This document shows, piece by piece, positions 24,678 to 33,093 of a DNA stretch of 64,000 nt. The position numbers were made by a program, and so were the translations under genes. The stretch covers positions 1,054,001-1,118,000 of the forward strand of contig CP121691.1 of NCBI GenBank assembly GCA_038396585.1. The letters are read 5' to 3'. Within the stretch, counting starts at the first letter, position 1. Each line of letters begins with the position of its first letter. This DNA is from Vallitaleaceae bacterium 9-2 (GTDB lineage: Bacteria > Bacillota > Clostridia > Lachnospirales > Vallitaleaceae). The notes beneath the pieces were generated by a model. The model saw nothing but the letters and a program-made list of their open reading frames with translations. It did no database searches and had not been told where the DNA came from.

Positions 24678-27281
24678 ATGAAAAAAAATTATGAAGTCGA
24701 TGGGATGACGTGTACAGCATGTGCGCTCGCCATCGAAAAAAAGTTATCCAAAGTTGATGGAATCGATAAGGTCAATGTCAACTATGCAAATGAACGCATG
24801 GTTGTTGAATTTGATGAAGATAAAGTCGATGAAGCACTTTTAGCAGATCAGGTTAAAGATATTGGGTACCGATTGAAGTTAGATCAGGCAAATACTCAGC
24901 ATAGTGGACTTGAATCTCCTGTTGAAGAACATCTACGCGATATGAAGAGGCGCTTAATCGGTTCGCTGATTTTTACAGTTCCCGTGTTTTATATAGCAAT
25001 GGGACCGATGGTAGGGCTGCCTATCCCATCGTTTTTATCCGGGATGCAAAACCTATTAATTATGGCATTAGTACAGATGTTGTTGACGATTCCGGTGATG
25101 ATTTTGAATCAGGAGTTTTATATTGTAGGATTTAAGACCCTTTATAAAAAAGCGCCGAATATGGATTCTTTGATTGCAGTAGGTACGACGGCTGGGTTTA
25201 TCTATGGATTATATGTTGTTTTTCAAGTAGCATATGGATTTTCCTATAATGACATGGATAGGGTACATCAATTTTCCCATGATTTGTATTTTGAATCAGT
25301 TGTGGTTATCTTGACACTCATTACACTTGGTAAGTTTTTTGAGATTCGAGCAAAAGGCAAGACACTAAAAGCCATTGAAGCCTTGATGGAATTGGCACCG
25401 GAAGTTGGCTTAGTTGAACGTAATGGCGAACAATTTATGGTACCTGTTAAGGAGATCGTACATGGCGATATTTTAATCATAAAAGCTGGAAATAAAGTTC
25501 CTCTTGATGGGGATTTGGTTGAAGGACGCTTACTTATGGATGAATCCATGCTAACAGGCGAAAGTCTACCTATTCAAAAAGAAGAGGCAGCGACAATATT
25601 TGCAGGAACATATTGTCAAACAGGGTTTGGAAAAATCAAAGTGACAAAGCTTCGTGAAGAAACCGCTTTGTTTGGGATTATAAAATTAGTTGAAGATGCT
25701 CAAAGTACCAAAGCGCCTATCGCAAAATTGGCAGATACTATTAGTGGGTATTTTGTTCCTGTAGTTCTTGGGATATCCCTTGTCACATTTATCGTGTGGA
25801 TGGCGCTGGGATATGGACTTGAATTTGCGTTTGTCATGGCAGTATCAGTTTTAGTCATATCTTGCCCATGTGCTCTTGGGTTGGCGACACCAACGGCTAT
25901 TATGGTTGGAACAGGTAAAGGTGCTTCCTATGGAACGCTGATTAAGGGTGGAGAAGCCTTAGAGCAACTACATAAGATTGAAGCCATTGTTTTTGACAAA
26001 ACAGGAACACTGACACGTGGAGAACCACACGTAACACAAATCCGCTATGTCGATTCCAAGGTTTCAGAAAAAACGACACTGGAATATCTTGTTAGTATAG
26101 AATCTAGGTCGGAGCATCCATATGCACAGGCAATCAATCATTATGGACAAGAACATCAAGTTCAATTGCTAGAGACACAAGAATATGATACGATTCCAGG
26201 ACATGGAGTAAAAGCGAAAATTAATGGTCAAGAGATATTAGTTGGAAATAAAAAACTGATGAATGATCATAACATAGGTTTAGCAGAGGTAAAAGATGAG
26301 CTAGGCAGTATAGCAGAAGAAGGCAAGACACCTCTATTAATGGCAATCCAAGGCAAAATTGCAGCTTATATTGTTGTTGAAGATGTCATTAAAGAAGAAG
26401 CACCGGAAGTTATTGAAAAGATTAAACAACTTGGTATTGAAGCTATTATGCTCACAGGTGATCATAAAAAAACAGCACATGCGATTGCCAAAAAAGTAGG
26501 CATTGACCAAGTATATGCTGAAGTATTGCCAGATGGTAAAGCTGACATTATAGATCAGATTAAGGCACAAGGTAAATCTGTTGCCATGGTCGGTGACGGT
26601 ATTAATGATGCAGTTGCATTAACCAAAGCAGATGTCGGCTTAGCCATTGGTAGTGGAACTGATGTTGCTATTGAGTCGGCAGATGTAGTATTAATGAAAG
26701 ACCATCTTTCCGATGTACTTACAGCCATAGAGCTAAGTAAAGCAACCATTCGCAATATTAAGCAAAATCTATTCTGGGCATTTTTCTACAACGTGGTCGG
26801 TATTCCTATTGCAGCAGGTTTATTATATACGAGTTTAGGCATTCGTCTAAATCCAATGTTTGCAGCAGCAGCAATGAGCTTTAGTTCTGTGTCTGTTGTA
26901 ACCAATGCCTTACGTTTAAAACGTTTTAAACCAACATTTTCAAATGCTGGATCGAAAGGCGTAAGAACACAACAAGTAAAGAATAAACCAACAAGTGAAA
27001 ACCAGACAAATGCAGTGAATACAAATGAAGTAAATACAAATAAAGTGCAACAAGAAAGGACGATGATTATGAAAAAATTAATGATTGAAGGAATGACCTG
27101 CATGCATTGTGTAGGACGTGTTGAAGAAGCGTTAAAGGCAGTTAATGGGGTATCTAGTGTTATGATCGACTTAGAGACAAAAACCGCTGTTGTTAATGTG
27201 GAGTCCGGTGTTGAAGAAAGCGTGTTGTCCGAAGCTGTTGCAGAAGCTGGCTATACGGTAACAAGTATTTCAGGTATATAG
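24678..27281 (+). CDS. copA: Copper-exporting P1B-type ATPase with N- and C-terminal HMA domains
   Basis: An 867-residue Cu(I) pump. Residues 1-70 are a heavy-metal-associated domain (GMTCTAC). Eight membrane helices carry the CPC motif (ISCPCALGLATP). The phosphorylation site is DKTGTLT, the actuator TGES is in MLTGESLPI, and the hinge is MVGDGINDAVAL. After the last helices comes a hydrophilic linker (about 745-795) rich in Asn, Thr and Glu, then a second metal-binding domain at about 798-867 with GMTCMHC. A C-terminal HMA is unusual for bacterial CopA and resembles the free chaperone CopZ. The internal ATG at its start has its own ribosome-site-like sequence. Controlled by the upstream CsoR-type operator. 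Confidence 0.95.
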   Translation: MKKNYEVDGMTCTACALAIEKKLSKVDGIDKVNVNYANERMVVEFDEDKVDEALLADQVKDIGYRLKLDQANTQHSGLESPVEEHLRDMKRRLIGSLIFTVPVFYIAMGPMVGLPIPSFLSGMQNLLIMALVQMLLTIPVMILNQEFYIVGFKTLYKKAPNMDSLIAVGTTAGFIYGLYVVFQVAYGFSYNDMDRVHQFSHDLYFESVVVILTLITLGKFFEIRAKGKTLKAIEALMELAPEVGLVERNGEQFMVPVKEIVHGDILIIKAGNKVPLDGDLVEGRLLMDESMLTGESLPIQKEEAATIFAGTYCQTGFGKIKVTKLREETALFGIIKLVEDAQSTKAPIAKLADTISGYFVPVVLGISLVTFIVWMALGYGLEFAFVMAVSVLVISCPCALGLATPTAIMVGTGKGASYGTLIKGGEALEQLHKIEAIVFDKTGTLTRGEPHVTQIRYVDSKVSEKTTLEYLVSIESRSEHPYAQAINHYGQEHQVQLLETQEYDTIPGHGVKAKINGQEILVGNKKLMNDHNIGLAEVKDELGSIAEEGKTPLLMAIQGKIAAYIVVEDVIKEEAPEVIEKIKQLGIEAIMLTGDHKKTAHAIAKKVGIDQVYAEVLPDGKADIIDQIKAQGKSVAMVGDGINDAVALTKADVGLAIGSGTDVAIESADVVLMKDHLSDVLTAIELSKATIRNIKQNLFWAFFYNVVGIPIAAGLLYTSLGIRLNPMFAAAAMSFSSVSVVTNALRLKRFKPTFSNAGSKGVRTQQVKNKPTSENQTNAVNTNEVNTNKVQQERTMIMKKLMIEGMTCMHCVGRVEEALKAVNGVSSVMIDLETKTAVVNVESGVEESVLSEAVAEAGYTVTSISGI
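27069..27281 (+). CDS. Possible internal start producing a free CopZ-like copper chaperone
   Basis: In frame within copA, AAAGGA (27055-27060) lies eight bases before the ATG at 27069. Initiation there would give a 70-residue protein, MKKLMIEGMTCMHCVGRVEE onward, which is the complete length of a CopZ chaperone. The operon has no separate copZ. Either copZ became fused to copA and kept its ribosome site, or the site still works and both products are made. This is a proposal, not a confirmed gene. Confidence 0.4.
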   Translation: MKKLMIEGMTCMHCVGRVEEALKAVNGVSSVMIDLETKTAVVNVESGVEESVLSEAVAEAGYTVTSISGI

Positions 27282-27283
27282 GT

Positions 27284-27553
27284 ATGAATGAAGAACGTAA
27301 AAAAGCAATGAAAATATTAAAAACAGCTCGAGGGCAGGTAGATAGCGTCATTACGATGATTGAAGATGACCGCTATTGCATTGATATCGCTAATCAGATT
27401 TTGGCGGTGAATGGTCTGCTTAAACGTGCAAACCTGGAAATCCTTAAGCAACATATTAATCACTGTGTAAAAGAAGCCTTTGAAGAAGATGCAGGAGAAG
27501 AAAAAGTCGATGAGGTCATTAAAGTCATCGGGCGATTAATTGATACAAAATAA
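27284..27553 (+). CDS. csoR: CsoR-family copper-sensing repressor
   Basis: An 89-residue all-helical repressor of the DUF156 family. Cys32, His57 and Cys61 keep the C-x24-H-x3-C copper-binding spacing of CsoR. Copper binding releases the operator. It starts two bases after copA stops, so it is in the copper operon and should control the GC-rich dyad at 24645-24663. Length is typical. Confidence 0.93.
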   Translation: MNEERKKAMKILKTARGQVDSVITMIEDDRYCIDIANQILAVNGLLKRANLEILKQHINHCVKEAFEEDAGEEKVDEVIKVIGRLIDTK

Positions 27554-27681
27554 GGCTTTGAACATCAAAGCATAATCCATTATAGTATTTTCAGATTTTT
27601 GAATTGAAACTACAATATGCTTATAAGTTACAAATATTCCGACAATTTTAATGAAAAATGCAAAAACATCTGATAATATAC

Positions 27682-27710
27682 TTGCATTTTCAATAAACAC
27701 GGTGTATAAT
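27682..27710 (+). promoter_or_regulatory. Promoter of a structured RNA transcript
   Basis: TTGCAT (27682-27687), 17-bp spacer and a perfect TATAAT (27705-27710). Predicted start near 27717. The DNA between csoR and this promoter (27554-27681) is AT-rich and shows nothing else. Confidence 0.75.
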
Positions 27711-27797
27711 ATAGACAAAGGTTGAATCCGGAATCACCTTATAAACTTATAAATCGTAAGCTTACACAGTATTTAGATGACAAAAGGAGTGATAGGT

Positions 27798-27845
27798 ATG
27801 ATTGAAAAGCTCCAAATGGTAGGATTTATACGAGCAGTAAAATAA
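27798..27845 (+). CDS. Small ORF, 15 residues, inside the structured RNA
   Basis: AAAGGAG ends eight bases before an ATG that opens MIEKLQMVGFIRAVK and stops at TAA. The ribosome site is as good as those of the large genes here, which is why it is listed. It may be a leader peptide, or its translation may shape the downstream RNA fold. No homologue is recognised. Confidence 0.45.
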   Translation: MIEKLQMVGFIRAVK

Positions 27846-28081
27846 GGCCCCATGCGTTGCGAGGGGCGTGTAACAACATATGTTTATCAAATGACGTAAA
27901 GAAGTCGTTGATAATAGGTGGATATGTTTGACATGTAATTATTATAATGAAATATTATAGTGGTCACAACTAGCACCTAAGCAATCACATGTGTTGTGAG
28001 GTTGATTATCACGTAACTGACGGTCGAAGAGAAAGGCCGAACAAGTAAACAATTAAGTAGTACAAGTATATATGCAGTAAT

Positions 28082-28111
28082 AAAAGAGACCAAGGAAACT
28101 TGGTCTCTTTT
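28082..28111. terminator. Terminator of the structured RNA
   Basis: A perfect 13-bp stem, AAAAGAGACCAAG with its complement, around a GAAA tetraloop; ends in TTTT. Confidence 0.92.
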
Positions 28112-28119
28112 ATGTTGGT

Positions 28120-28148
28120 ATGACGAAAAGTAGGAAATGTGATATAAT
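28120..28148 (+). promoter_or_regulatory. mutY promoter, probably giving a leaderless mRNA
   Basis: ATGACG (28120-28125), 17-bp spacer and TATAAT (28143-28148). The expected start of transcription is at or next to the mutY ATG (28155), and no ribosome site fits between. Confidence 0.62.
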
Positions 28149-28154
28149 CATCAT

Positions 28155-29291
28155 ATGAAAAAGTCAAAGAATAATTATAAAATAGATGAAAAATTTTCAA
28201 AACAATTAGTGGAGTGGTTTGAAAAAGAGCAGCGGATACTTCCATGGAGACAGACAGATAATCCTTATCATATTCTGGTCTCAGAAGTCATGTTGCAACA
28301 AACACAAGTGAATACAGTCATCGCATATTACTTCCGGTTTTTGGAAGAACTTCCGACACTAGAAGCGTTGGCTCAGGCATCGGATGAACAATTGCATCGC
28401 CTTTGGGAAGGATTAGGATATTATTCACGTGTATTTCGCTTGCGTCAGTTTGCGGTGGAAGTATGTAGCAAGTATGATGGAAGCATTCCACAGCAAAAAG
28501 AACAATTACTGTTACTTCCTGGGATTGGTCCGTATACATGTGGCGCATTGTTGAGCTTTGCATTCCATATAAAAGAACCGGCAATTGATGGCAATGTTAA
28601 ACGTGTGTTGGCAAGACTTACAAATGATTCGAGAGATATCTCCAAGGCGAGTACACTAAAAGATATGCAGGAGACAGTTTGTGAATTGATGCCAAAAGAT
28701 CCTTATGCGTTTAATCAAGGGTTGATTGAGTTGGGAGCTACGCATTGCCGACCGCGACAGCCTAGATGTGACCTATGTCCAGTAAAACAATTTTGTCATG
28801 GGTATCAACAAGGTACCTTAGAATTCCTGCCGAACAAACCAAAAAAGAAAAAGCAAAAGGAAATGACCGTGCCTGTGTTTTTGTTTCACGACAACCAGGA
28901 GGTGCTTTTTGTAAAGCGCCAATCCGAAGGACTACTTGCGTCCATGTGGAGTTTGCCCATAGTCGAAGTCGATTTATCCCATGTAATTAAAGAAAAAAAA
29001 TCAATGAAAGCTAAGGAGATTATAGAATTAGCTACCGTACAAGATTTTTTTAGTGAGAACTTTGGACAAATGTTAAACCCAAGTACGATGACCATCGTCG
29101 GACCTATTAAGCATGTTTTTTCACATATCATTTGGAATATGCATGTGGTCATTGTCAAGGACCAAGCTTTTTGGAATCATGTAGATAAAATTGAATCACC
29201 CGAAATCATCAAAACGACAATAGAAGAGATTTCATTGCCAACGGCTTTTAAAAAGTGTGTTGAGTTCATTCAAAAAAAGGAGCTTATATGA
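28155..29291 (+). CDS. mutY: A/G-specific adenine DNA glycosylase MutY
   Basis: A 378-residue MutY that removes adenine mispaired with 8-oxoguanine. The HhH-GPD domain shows VSEVMLQQTQV, the helix-hairpin-helix LPGIGPYTCGALL and catalytic Asp in IDGNVKRVLARL. The iron-sulfur loop is C-x6-C-x2-C-x5-C (HCRPRQPRCDLCPVKQFC). A C-terminal NUDIX-like MutT domain follows and reads 8-oxoG. Full length. It precedes a GlpA-like gene whose ATG overlaps the mutY stop. Confidence 0.95.
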   Translation: MKKSKNNYKIDEKFSKQLVEWFEKEQRILPWRQTDNPYHILVSEVMLQQTQVNTVIAYYFRFLEELPTLEALAQASDEQLHRLWEGLGYYSRVFRLRQFAVEVCSKYDGSIPQQKEQLLLLPGIGPYTCGALLSFAFHIKEPAIDGNVKRVLARLTNDSRDISKASTLKDMQETVCELMPKDPYAFNQGLIELGATHCRPRQPRCDLCPVKQFCHGYQQGTLEFLPNKPKKKKQKEMTVPVFLFHDNQEVLFVKRQSEGLLASMWSLPIVEVDLSHVIKEKKSMKAKEIIELATVQDFFSENFGQMLNPSTMTIVGPIKHVFSHIIWNMHVVIVKDQAFWNHVDKIESPEIIKTTIEEISLPTAFKKCVEFIQKKELI

Positions 29292-30724
29292 AAAAATATG
29301 ATGTAATCATAGTAGGCGCAGGAGTGATTGGATGTGCCATTGCAAGAGAGCTTAGCCGCTATCAATTACAGGTAGCGGTTTTAGAAAAAGAAAATGATGT
29401 GAGCTGTGGTGCATCTAAGGCCAATAGTGGGATTGTTCATGGAGGCTTTGATGCAAAAGCAGGAACAAATAAAGGATATTTTTCTCGCCGAGGCAATCGC
29501 ATGTATGCAAAATTAAATGAAGAACTGAACTTTGGGTACTTAGAGTGTGGATCTTTAGTTTTGGCTTATGATGATAAAGAGTATGAGACGCTGCTTCGCT
29601 TAAAGGAAAATGGAGAAAAAAACGGAGTCGATGATCTTCAGATTCTTGACCATGAAGCGGTTATTGCGATGGAACCACATGTGTCTACAAAGGTAAAGTA
29701 TGCCTTGTATTGTCCTTCATCAGGAGTGACATCACCCTATGAATTGACCATTGCTCTTTGTGACAATGCGATTGAAAATGGTGTGGATGTTTTTTTGAAT
29801 ACAGAGGTAACAGATATTACCCTGAATCCATCAACGCAAGCAAGACCACGATTTGATGTGATAACAAAGGAAGACGTTTATCAAGGCGACTATATTATCA
29901 ATGCAGCCGGTGTGTTTAGTGACCGTATTGCACAGATGGTTGGAATCACTGATTTTACAATTATTCCACGCAAAGGTGAATATATTTTATTGGATAAAAA
30001 GCAAGGGCATTTGGCAAAGCATGTTCTTTTTCAGACACCCACAGCAAAAGGCAAGGGAATTTTGGTTACACGGACATTTCACGGGAACTTGATGCTAGGA
30101 CCTAATGCTCAAGAAGTTGCAACGCGTGATGCTATTGGTACGAATGAAGAGGTGCTAACTTATATTGTGGATACTGCTAGAAAGTCAATTCCTGATTTTG
30201 ATATGCGGTTTATGTTGACATCTTTTGCCGGATTGCGTGCAACAAGTTCAACCCATGACTTTATTGTCGGACGTAGTCAAGTGGATGGATTTATACAAGC
30301 TGCAGGTATTGAATCGCCAGGACTAACTTCCGCACCAGCGATTGCACAATTTGTTGCTAAAACATTAGAAGAATCAGGCTTAGCTCTTGAAAAAGATCCG
30401 ACGTTTAATCCGAATCGCCCGCCCATTATTCAAAAACAGGACGAGGACATTATTTGTTTGTGTGAACACGTGTCAAAAAAAGAGATTATCGATGCACTTA
30501 GTCGAGGATTATATATTGACCATATAGATGGCGTCAAACGACGAACACGTGCCACTATGGGGTCTTGCCAAGGACATCGTTGCAGGCAAAAAGTGGCAAA
30601 AATTATTGCTCAATATCATGGTATTGAGCAAGAGCAGGTAACGCTTCGAGGCAAGGAATCCTTTGAGCTTCCTCCAAGAGAAGACCGAATGTTTTGGAAA
30701 AAATTAAATCAAAGTGAGGATTAA
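29288..30724 (+). CDS. FAD-dependent oxidoreductase with BFD-like [2Fe-2S] domain (GlpA/LhgO type)
   Basis: A 478-residue flavoprotein. The FAD-binding motif is VIIGCAI-type (IVGAGVIGCAIARELSRY). The DAO domain spans about 1-360. The C-terminal region (about 390-455) has a bacterioferritin-associated-ferredoxin-like cluster domain with CLC and C-x4-C (GSCQGHRC). Related proteins include anaerobic glycerol-3-phosphate dehydrogenase GlpA and L-2-hydroxyglutarate oxidase. In Firmicutes operons such proteins often sit with a second NAD-dependent flavoprotein and a DUF1667 protein; neither is here. The ATG overlaps the mutY stop by four bases. The substrate is not fixed by sequence. Confidence 0.85.
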   Translation: MKKYDVIIVGAGVIGCAIARELSRYQLQVAVLEKENDVSCGASKANSGIVHGGFDAKAGTNKGYFSRRGNRMYAKLNEELNFGYLECGSLVLAYDDKEYETLLRLKENGEKNGVDDLQILDHEAVIAMEPHVSTKVKYALYCPSSGVTSPYELTIALCDNAIENGVDVFLNTEVTDITLNPSTQARPRFDVITKEDVYQGDYIINAAGVFSDRIAQMVGITDFTIIPRKGEYILLDKKQGHLAKHVLFQTPTAKGKGILVTRTFHGNLMLGPNAQEVATRDAIGTNEEVLTYIVDTARKSIPDFDMRFMLTSFAGLRATSSTHDFIVGRSQVDGFIQAAGIESPGLTSAPAIAQFVAKTLEESGLALEKDPTFNPNRPPIIQKQDEDIICLCEHVSKKEIIDALSRGLYIDHIDGVKRRTRATMGSCQGHRCRQKVAKIIAQYHGIEQEQVTLRGKESFELPPREDRMFWKKLNQSED

Positions 30725-30728
30725 CGAA

Positions 30729-31646
30729 ATGAAGACAAAAGTTGGACATCTCTTGGCGGCATTTGTTGCGTTTGTATGGGGCGTAACGTTTGTATCAAGT
30801 AAGATACTTCTAAAAGACTACACACCGATAGAAATTATGTATATGCGATTTGTGTTGGCATATATCGGCCTTTGGATTATCCATCCCAAGCACCATCCAT
30901 ATAAAAATTTTCGTGAAGAGCTGAATTTTTTGATTGCAGGTATTACTGGTGTTTTCGGGTACTTTATGTTGGAAAACTCTGCAATGATATATACATCTGT
31001 TTCAAACACAGGGTTGATTTTAGCGGCGGCACCTTTATTTGTATCGATTATTTTGCATGTATTTAAACAAGATGAACGCTTTGAGCTTAAGATACTCATC
31101 GGCTTTATTTTTGCTATGCTTGGTGTTGGAATAATTGTCTTTAATGGACAAGTGGTGTTGCAAGTCAATGGATTTGGTGATTTTTTAGCGATTATGGCGG
31201 CGATTATTTGGGGATTCTATTCGTTATCCTTAAAGAAAATGGACCAAACACTATCGTCTATTATCTTAACACGTCGTACATTTTTTTATGGTATCCTATC
31301 GGCAACTCCTTTTGTGTTCACACGTGGACATGGCATCGATTTAATGCCCTTATTTGAAGGATATGGCTGGCTGCACCTTGTTTTTCTAGGTATTGTTGCA
31401 TCAGGTATTTGTTATGTGTTTTGGAATTTATCCATTCGCTATATCGGTGCTGTTAAAGCCAGTAATTATATATATTTGATGCCGTTATATACAATGGCAG
31501 CATCAGCGATTGTGCTAAAAGAAGACATTACCCCATTGATGTATCTCGGATGTGGACTTATCTTATGCGGTGTATATGTTTCAGAGCGAGGAATGAAACC
31601 TTGGAATGCAAAAAAAAGTATAAAAGTGTTACCGGATTCAAAATAA
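30729..31646 (+). CDS. EamA/DMT-family membrane transporter
   Basis: About 305 residues with ten hydrophobic helices in two EamA repeats. The first repeat contains WGVTFVSSKILLKDYTPIEIMYMRF, the second IMAAIIWGFYSLSLKK. The family exports metabolites such as amino acids; the substrate is unknown. The ATG at 30729 has GAGG nine bases upstream; a GTG at 30714 lies inside the previous gene. Confidence 0.9.
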   Translation: MKTKVGHLLAAFVAFVWGVTFVSSKILLKDYTPIEIMYMRFVLAYIGLWIIHPKHHPYKNFREELNFLIAGITGVFGYFMLENSAMIYTSVSNTGLILAAAPLFVSIILHVFKQDERFELKILIGFIFAMLGVGIIVFNGQVVLQVNGFGDFLAIMAAIIWGFYSLSLKKMDQTLSSIILTRRTFFYGILSATPFVFTRGHGIDLMPLFEGYGWLHLVFLGIVASGICYVFWNLSIRYIGAVKASNYIYLMPLYTMAASAIVLKEDITPLMYLGCGLILCGVYVSERGMKPWNAKKSIKVLPDSK

Positions 31647-31658
31647 GGAGGCGTGTTT

Positions 31659-33047
31659 ATGATTGAACAAGGGCGGATAGAAGTTCATTGTGTTAGCGAA
31701 AAGAAAAAAGATGCAGCATATGTATTATATTGGATGCAGCAGTCACAGCGTGTTTCATATAATCATGCCCTTAATTATGCGATTGAACAGGCCAATGCAT
31801 ATGATGTTCCGCTATTAGTGGTTTTTTGTATTACCCCGGACTATGTGGATGCTAACGCACGACACTATCAATTTATGCTGGAAGGCTTAAATGAAGTGGC
31901 AAGGCGACTTTCAAATCTACGCATTGGATTTGTGTTAGAAACAAGTCATCCGGTCAGTGGTATTCAAAAATATATGGAAAAGACAGAACTACTTGTAATG
32001 GATAAAGGTTATTTACACATACAACGAAAATGGAGGGAAGAAGTCCTACAAGCCAGTCGCAAGTGTAGAGATATTTCTGTTGTCGAAGTGGATACAGATT
32101 TAATTGTACCTGTTGAAAGTGCTTCAGATAAGGCAGAACATGCGGCAAGAACGATTCGACCCAAATTATGGCGCCAATATCCAAATTTTGATCATACACC
32201 TGGCAGTTATATAGTGAATAAACCTTGGGAGAATAGGTTGCTTCAAGGCTTAAGGATATGCAACCAAACCCAGTTATTAATGGAACAAGAGTATGACCAG
32301 TTAATGCAAAGCCTTGGAGTGGATTTTTCGATTGCACCTTCCAAGCTTTATCATGGAGGATATACTCAGGCAGTTCGCGTTATAGAAGAATTTTTTGAGA
32401 ACCGATTAAATGCATATAAGGATCCATCGCCAGTTGCAAGAAATACATCGCGTATCGGTATGTATTTACACTTTGGACAGATAAGTTCCCTTGAAGTACT
32501 TAAACGCCTTTATGCTTATGTATCCATTCAAAAACAAAAGAAGAATGCGTTGGATCAAGAATCTGTTGATGGGTTTATAGAGCAAATCTTTATTCGACGG
32601 GAGCTTGCATATAATTATGTGTTTTATACTCAAGGCTATGATCAGTTTGAGGCCATGACGGACCCTTGGGCATATCAGACAATGGCGCAACATATCCATG
32701 ATGCGCGTGAGTATATCTATACTTTAGATGAACTTATTGCATGTCAAACCCATGATGTCTACTGGAATGATGCTATGCGTGAAATGGTTGAAACAGGTTA
32801 TATGCATAACTATATGCGCATGTATTGGTGCAAAAAAATTCTTGAATGGTCCCCATCGTATGCACAAGCATATGCCAATGCTATATATTTAAATAACCGC
32901 TATTTTATTGATGGTCGGGACCCTAATGGATATGCCGGAGTTGCTTGGTGCTTTGGAAAACATGATCATGGGTGGAAAGAACGTCCGGTTTTTGGTAAAC
33001 TACGTTATATGAATGCCAATGGGCTAAAGCGCAAGTTTAAAATGTAA
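31659..33047 (+). CDS. phr: Class II deoxyribodipyrimidine photolyase
   Basis: About 462 residues. It splits cyclobutane pyrimidine dimers with light using FAD. The N-terminal antenna domain begins KKDAAYVLYWMQQSQRVSYNHAL; the C-terminal FAD domain has YLHFGQISSLEVLKR and ends in DGRDPNGYAGVAWCFGKHDH, characteristic of class II enzymes. The ATG at 31659 has AAGGAGG seven bases before it. A photolyase in an anaerobe hints at a habitat with some light exposure. It sits with mutY and exonuclease III, a small DNA-repair cluster. Confidence 0.94.
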   Translation: MIEQGRIEVHCVSEKKKDAAYVLYWMQQSQRVSYNHALNYAIEQANAYDVPLLVVFCITPDYVDANARHYQFMLEGLNEVARRLSNLRIGFVLETSHPVSGIQKYMEKTELLVMDKGYLHIQRKWREEVLQASRKCRDISVVEVDTDLIVPVESASDKAEHAARTIRPKLWRQYPNFDHTPGSYIVNKPWENRLLQGLRICNQTQLLMEQEYDQLMQSLGVDFSIAPSKLYHGGYTQAVRVIEEFFENRLNAYKDPSPVARNTSRIGMYLHFGQISSLEVLKRLYAYVSIQKQKKNALDQESVDGFIEQIFIRRELAYNYVFYTQGYDQFEAMTDPWAYQTMAQHIHDAREYIYTLDELIACQTHDVYWNDAMREMVETGYMHNYMRMYWCKKILEWSPSYAQAYANAIYLNNRYFIDGRDPNGYAGVAWCFGKHDHGWKERPVFGKLRYMNANGLKRKFKM

Positions 33048-33093
33048 TAGATACTAAGTGAATGAAGGATAGACAGATAAAAAAGGAGAGCTT

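Larger units (their letters stand above)
27717..28111 (+). ncRNA. Candidate structured noncoding or dual-function RNA, about 395 nt
   Basis: A strong promoter and a strong terminator frame about 395 bases with no ordinary gene. Hand-folded helices are: 27718-27725/27734-27740; 27847-27851/27863-27867; 27875-27881/27922-27928 enclosing 27884-27895/27904-27914 (11 pairs with one bulge); 27938-27948/27954-27964; 27964-27970/27993-27999 (shares one base with the previous helix); 28021-28025/28035-28039; and the terminator. TAGGTG (27915-27920) can also pair with CACCTA (27974-27979) across two helices, a pseudoknot. A 15-codon ORF with a strong ribosome site lies in its 5' part. It is not tmRNA, RNase P RNA, SRP RNA or a T-box by their usual marks. 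The class is unknown to me. Confidence 0.65.

Noticed and set aside
27717-28111. Reading the structured RNA as tmRNA, RNase P RNA, 6S or SRP RNA
   Set aside because: It lacks the tRNA-like ends and tag of tmRNA, the GAGGAAAGTCC core of RNase P and the SRP domain; the 6S bubble is also not apparent.
28009-28245. Minus-strand reading frame over the terminator and start of mutY
   Set aside because: It has no ribosome site, crosses a strong bidirectional terminator and its protein has no recognisable features; it is a shadow of mutY and the RNA.
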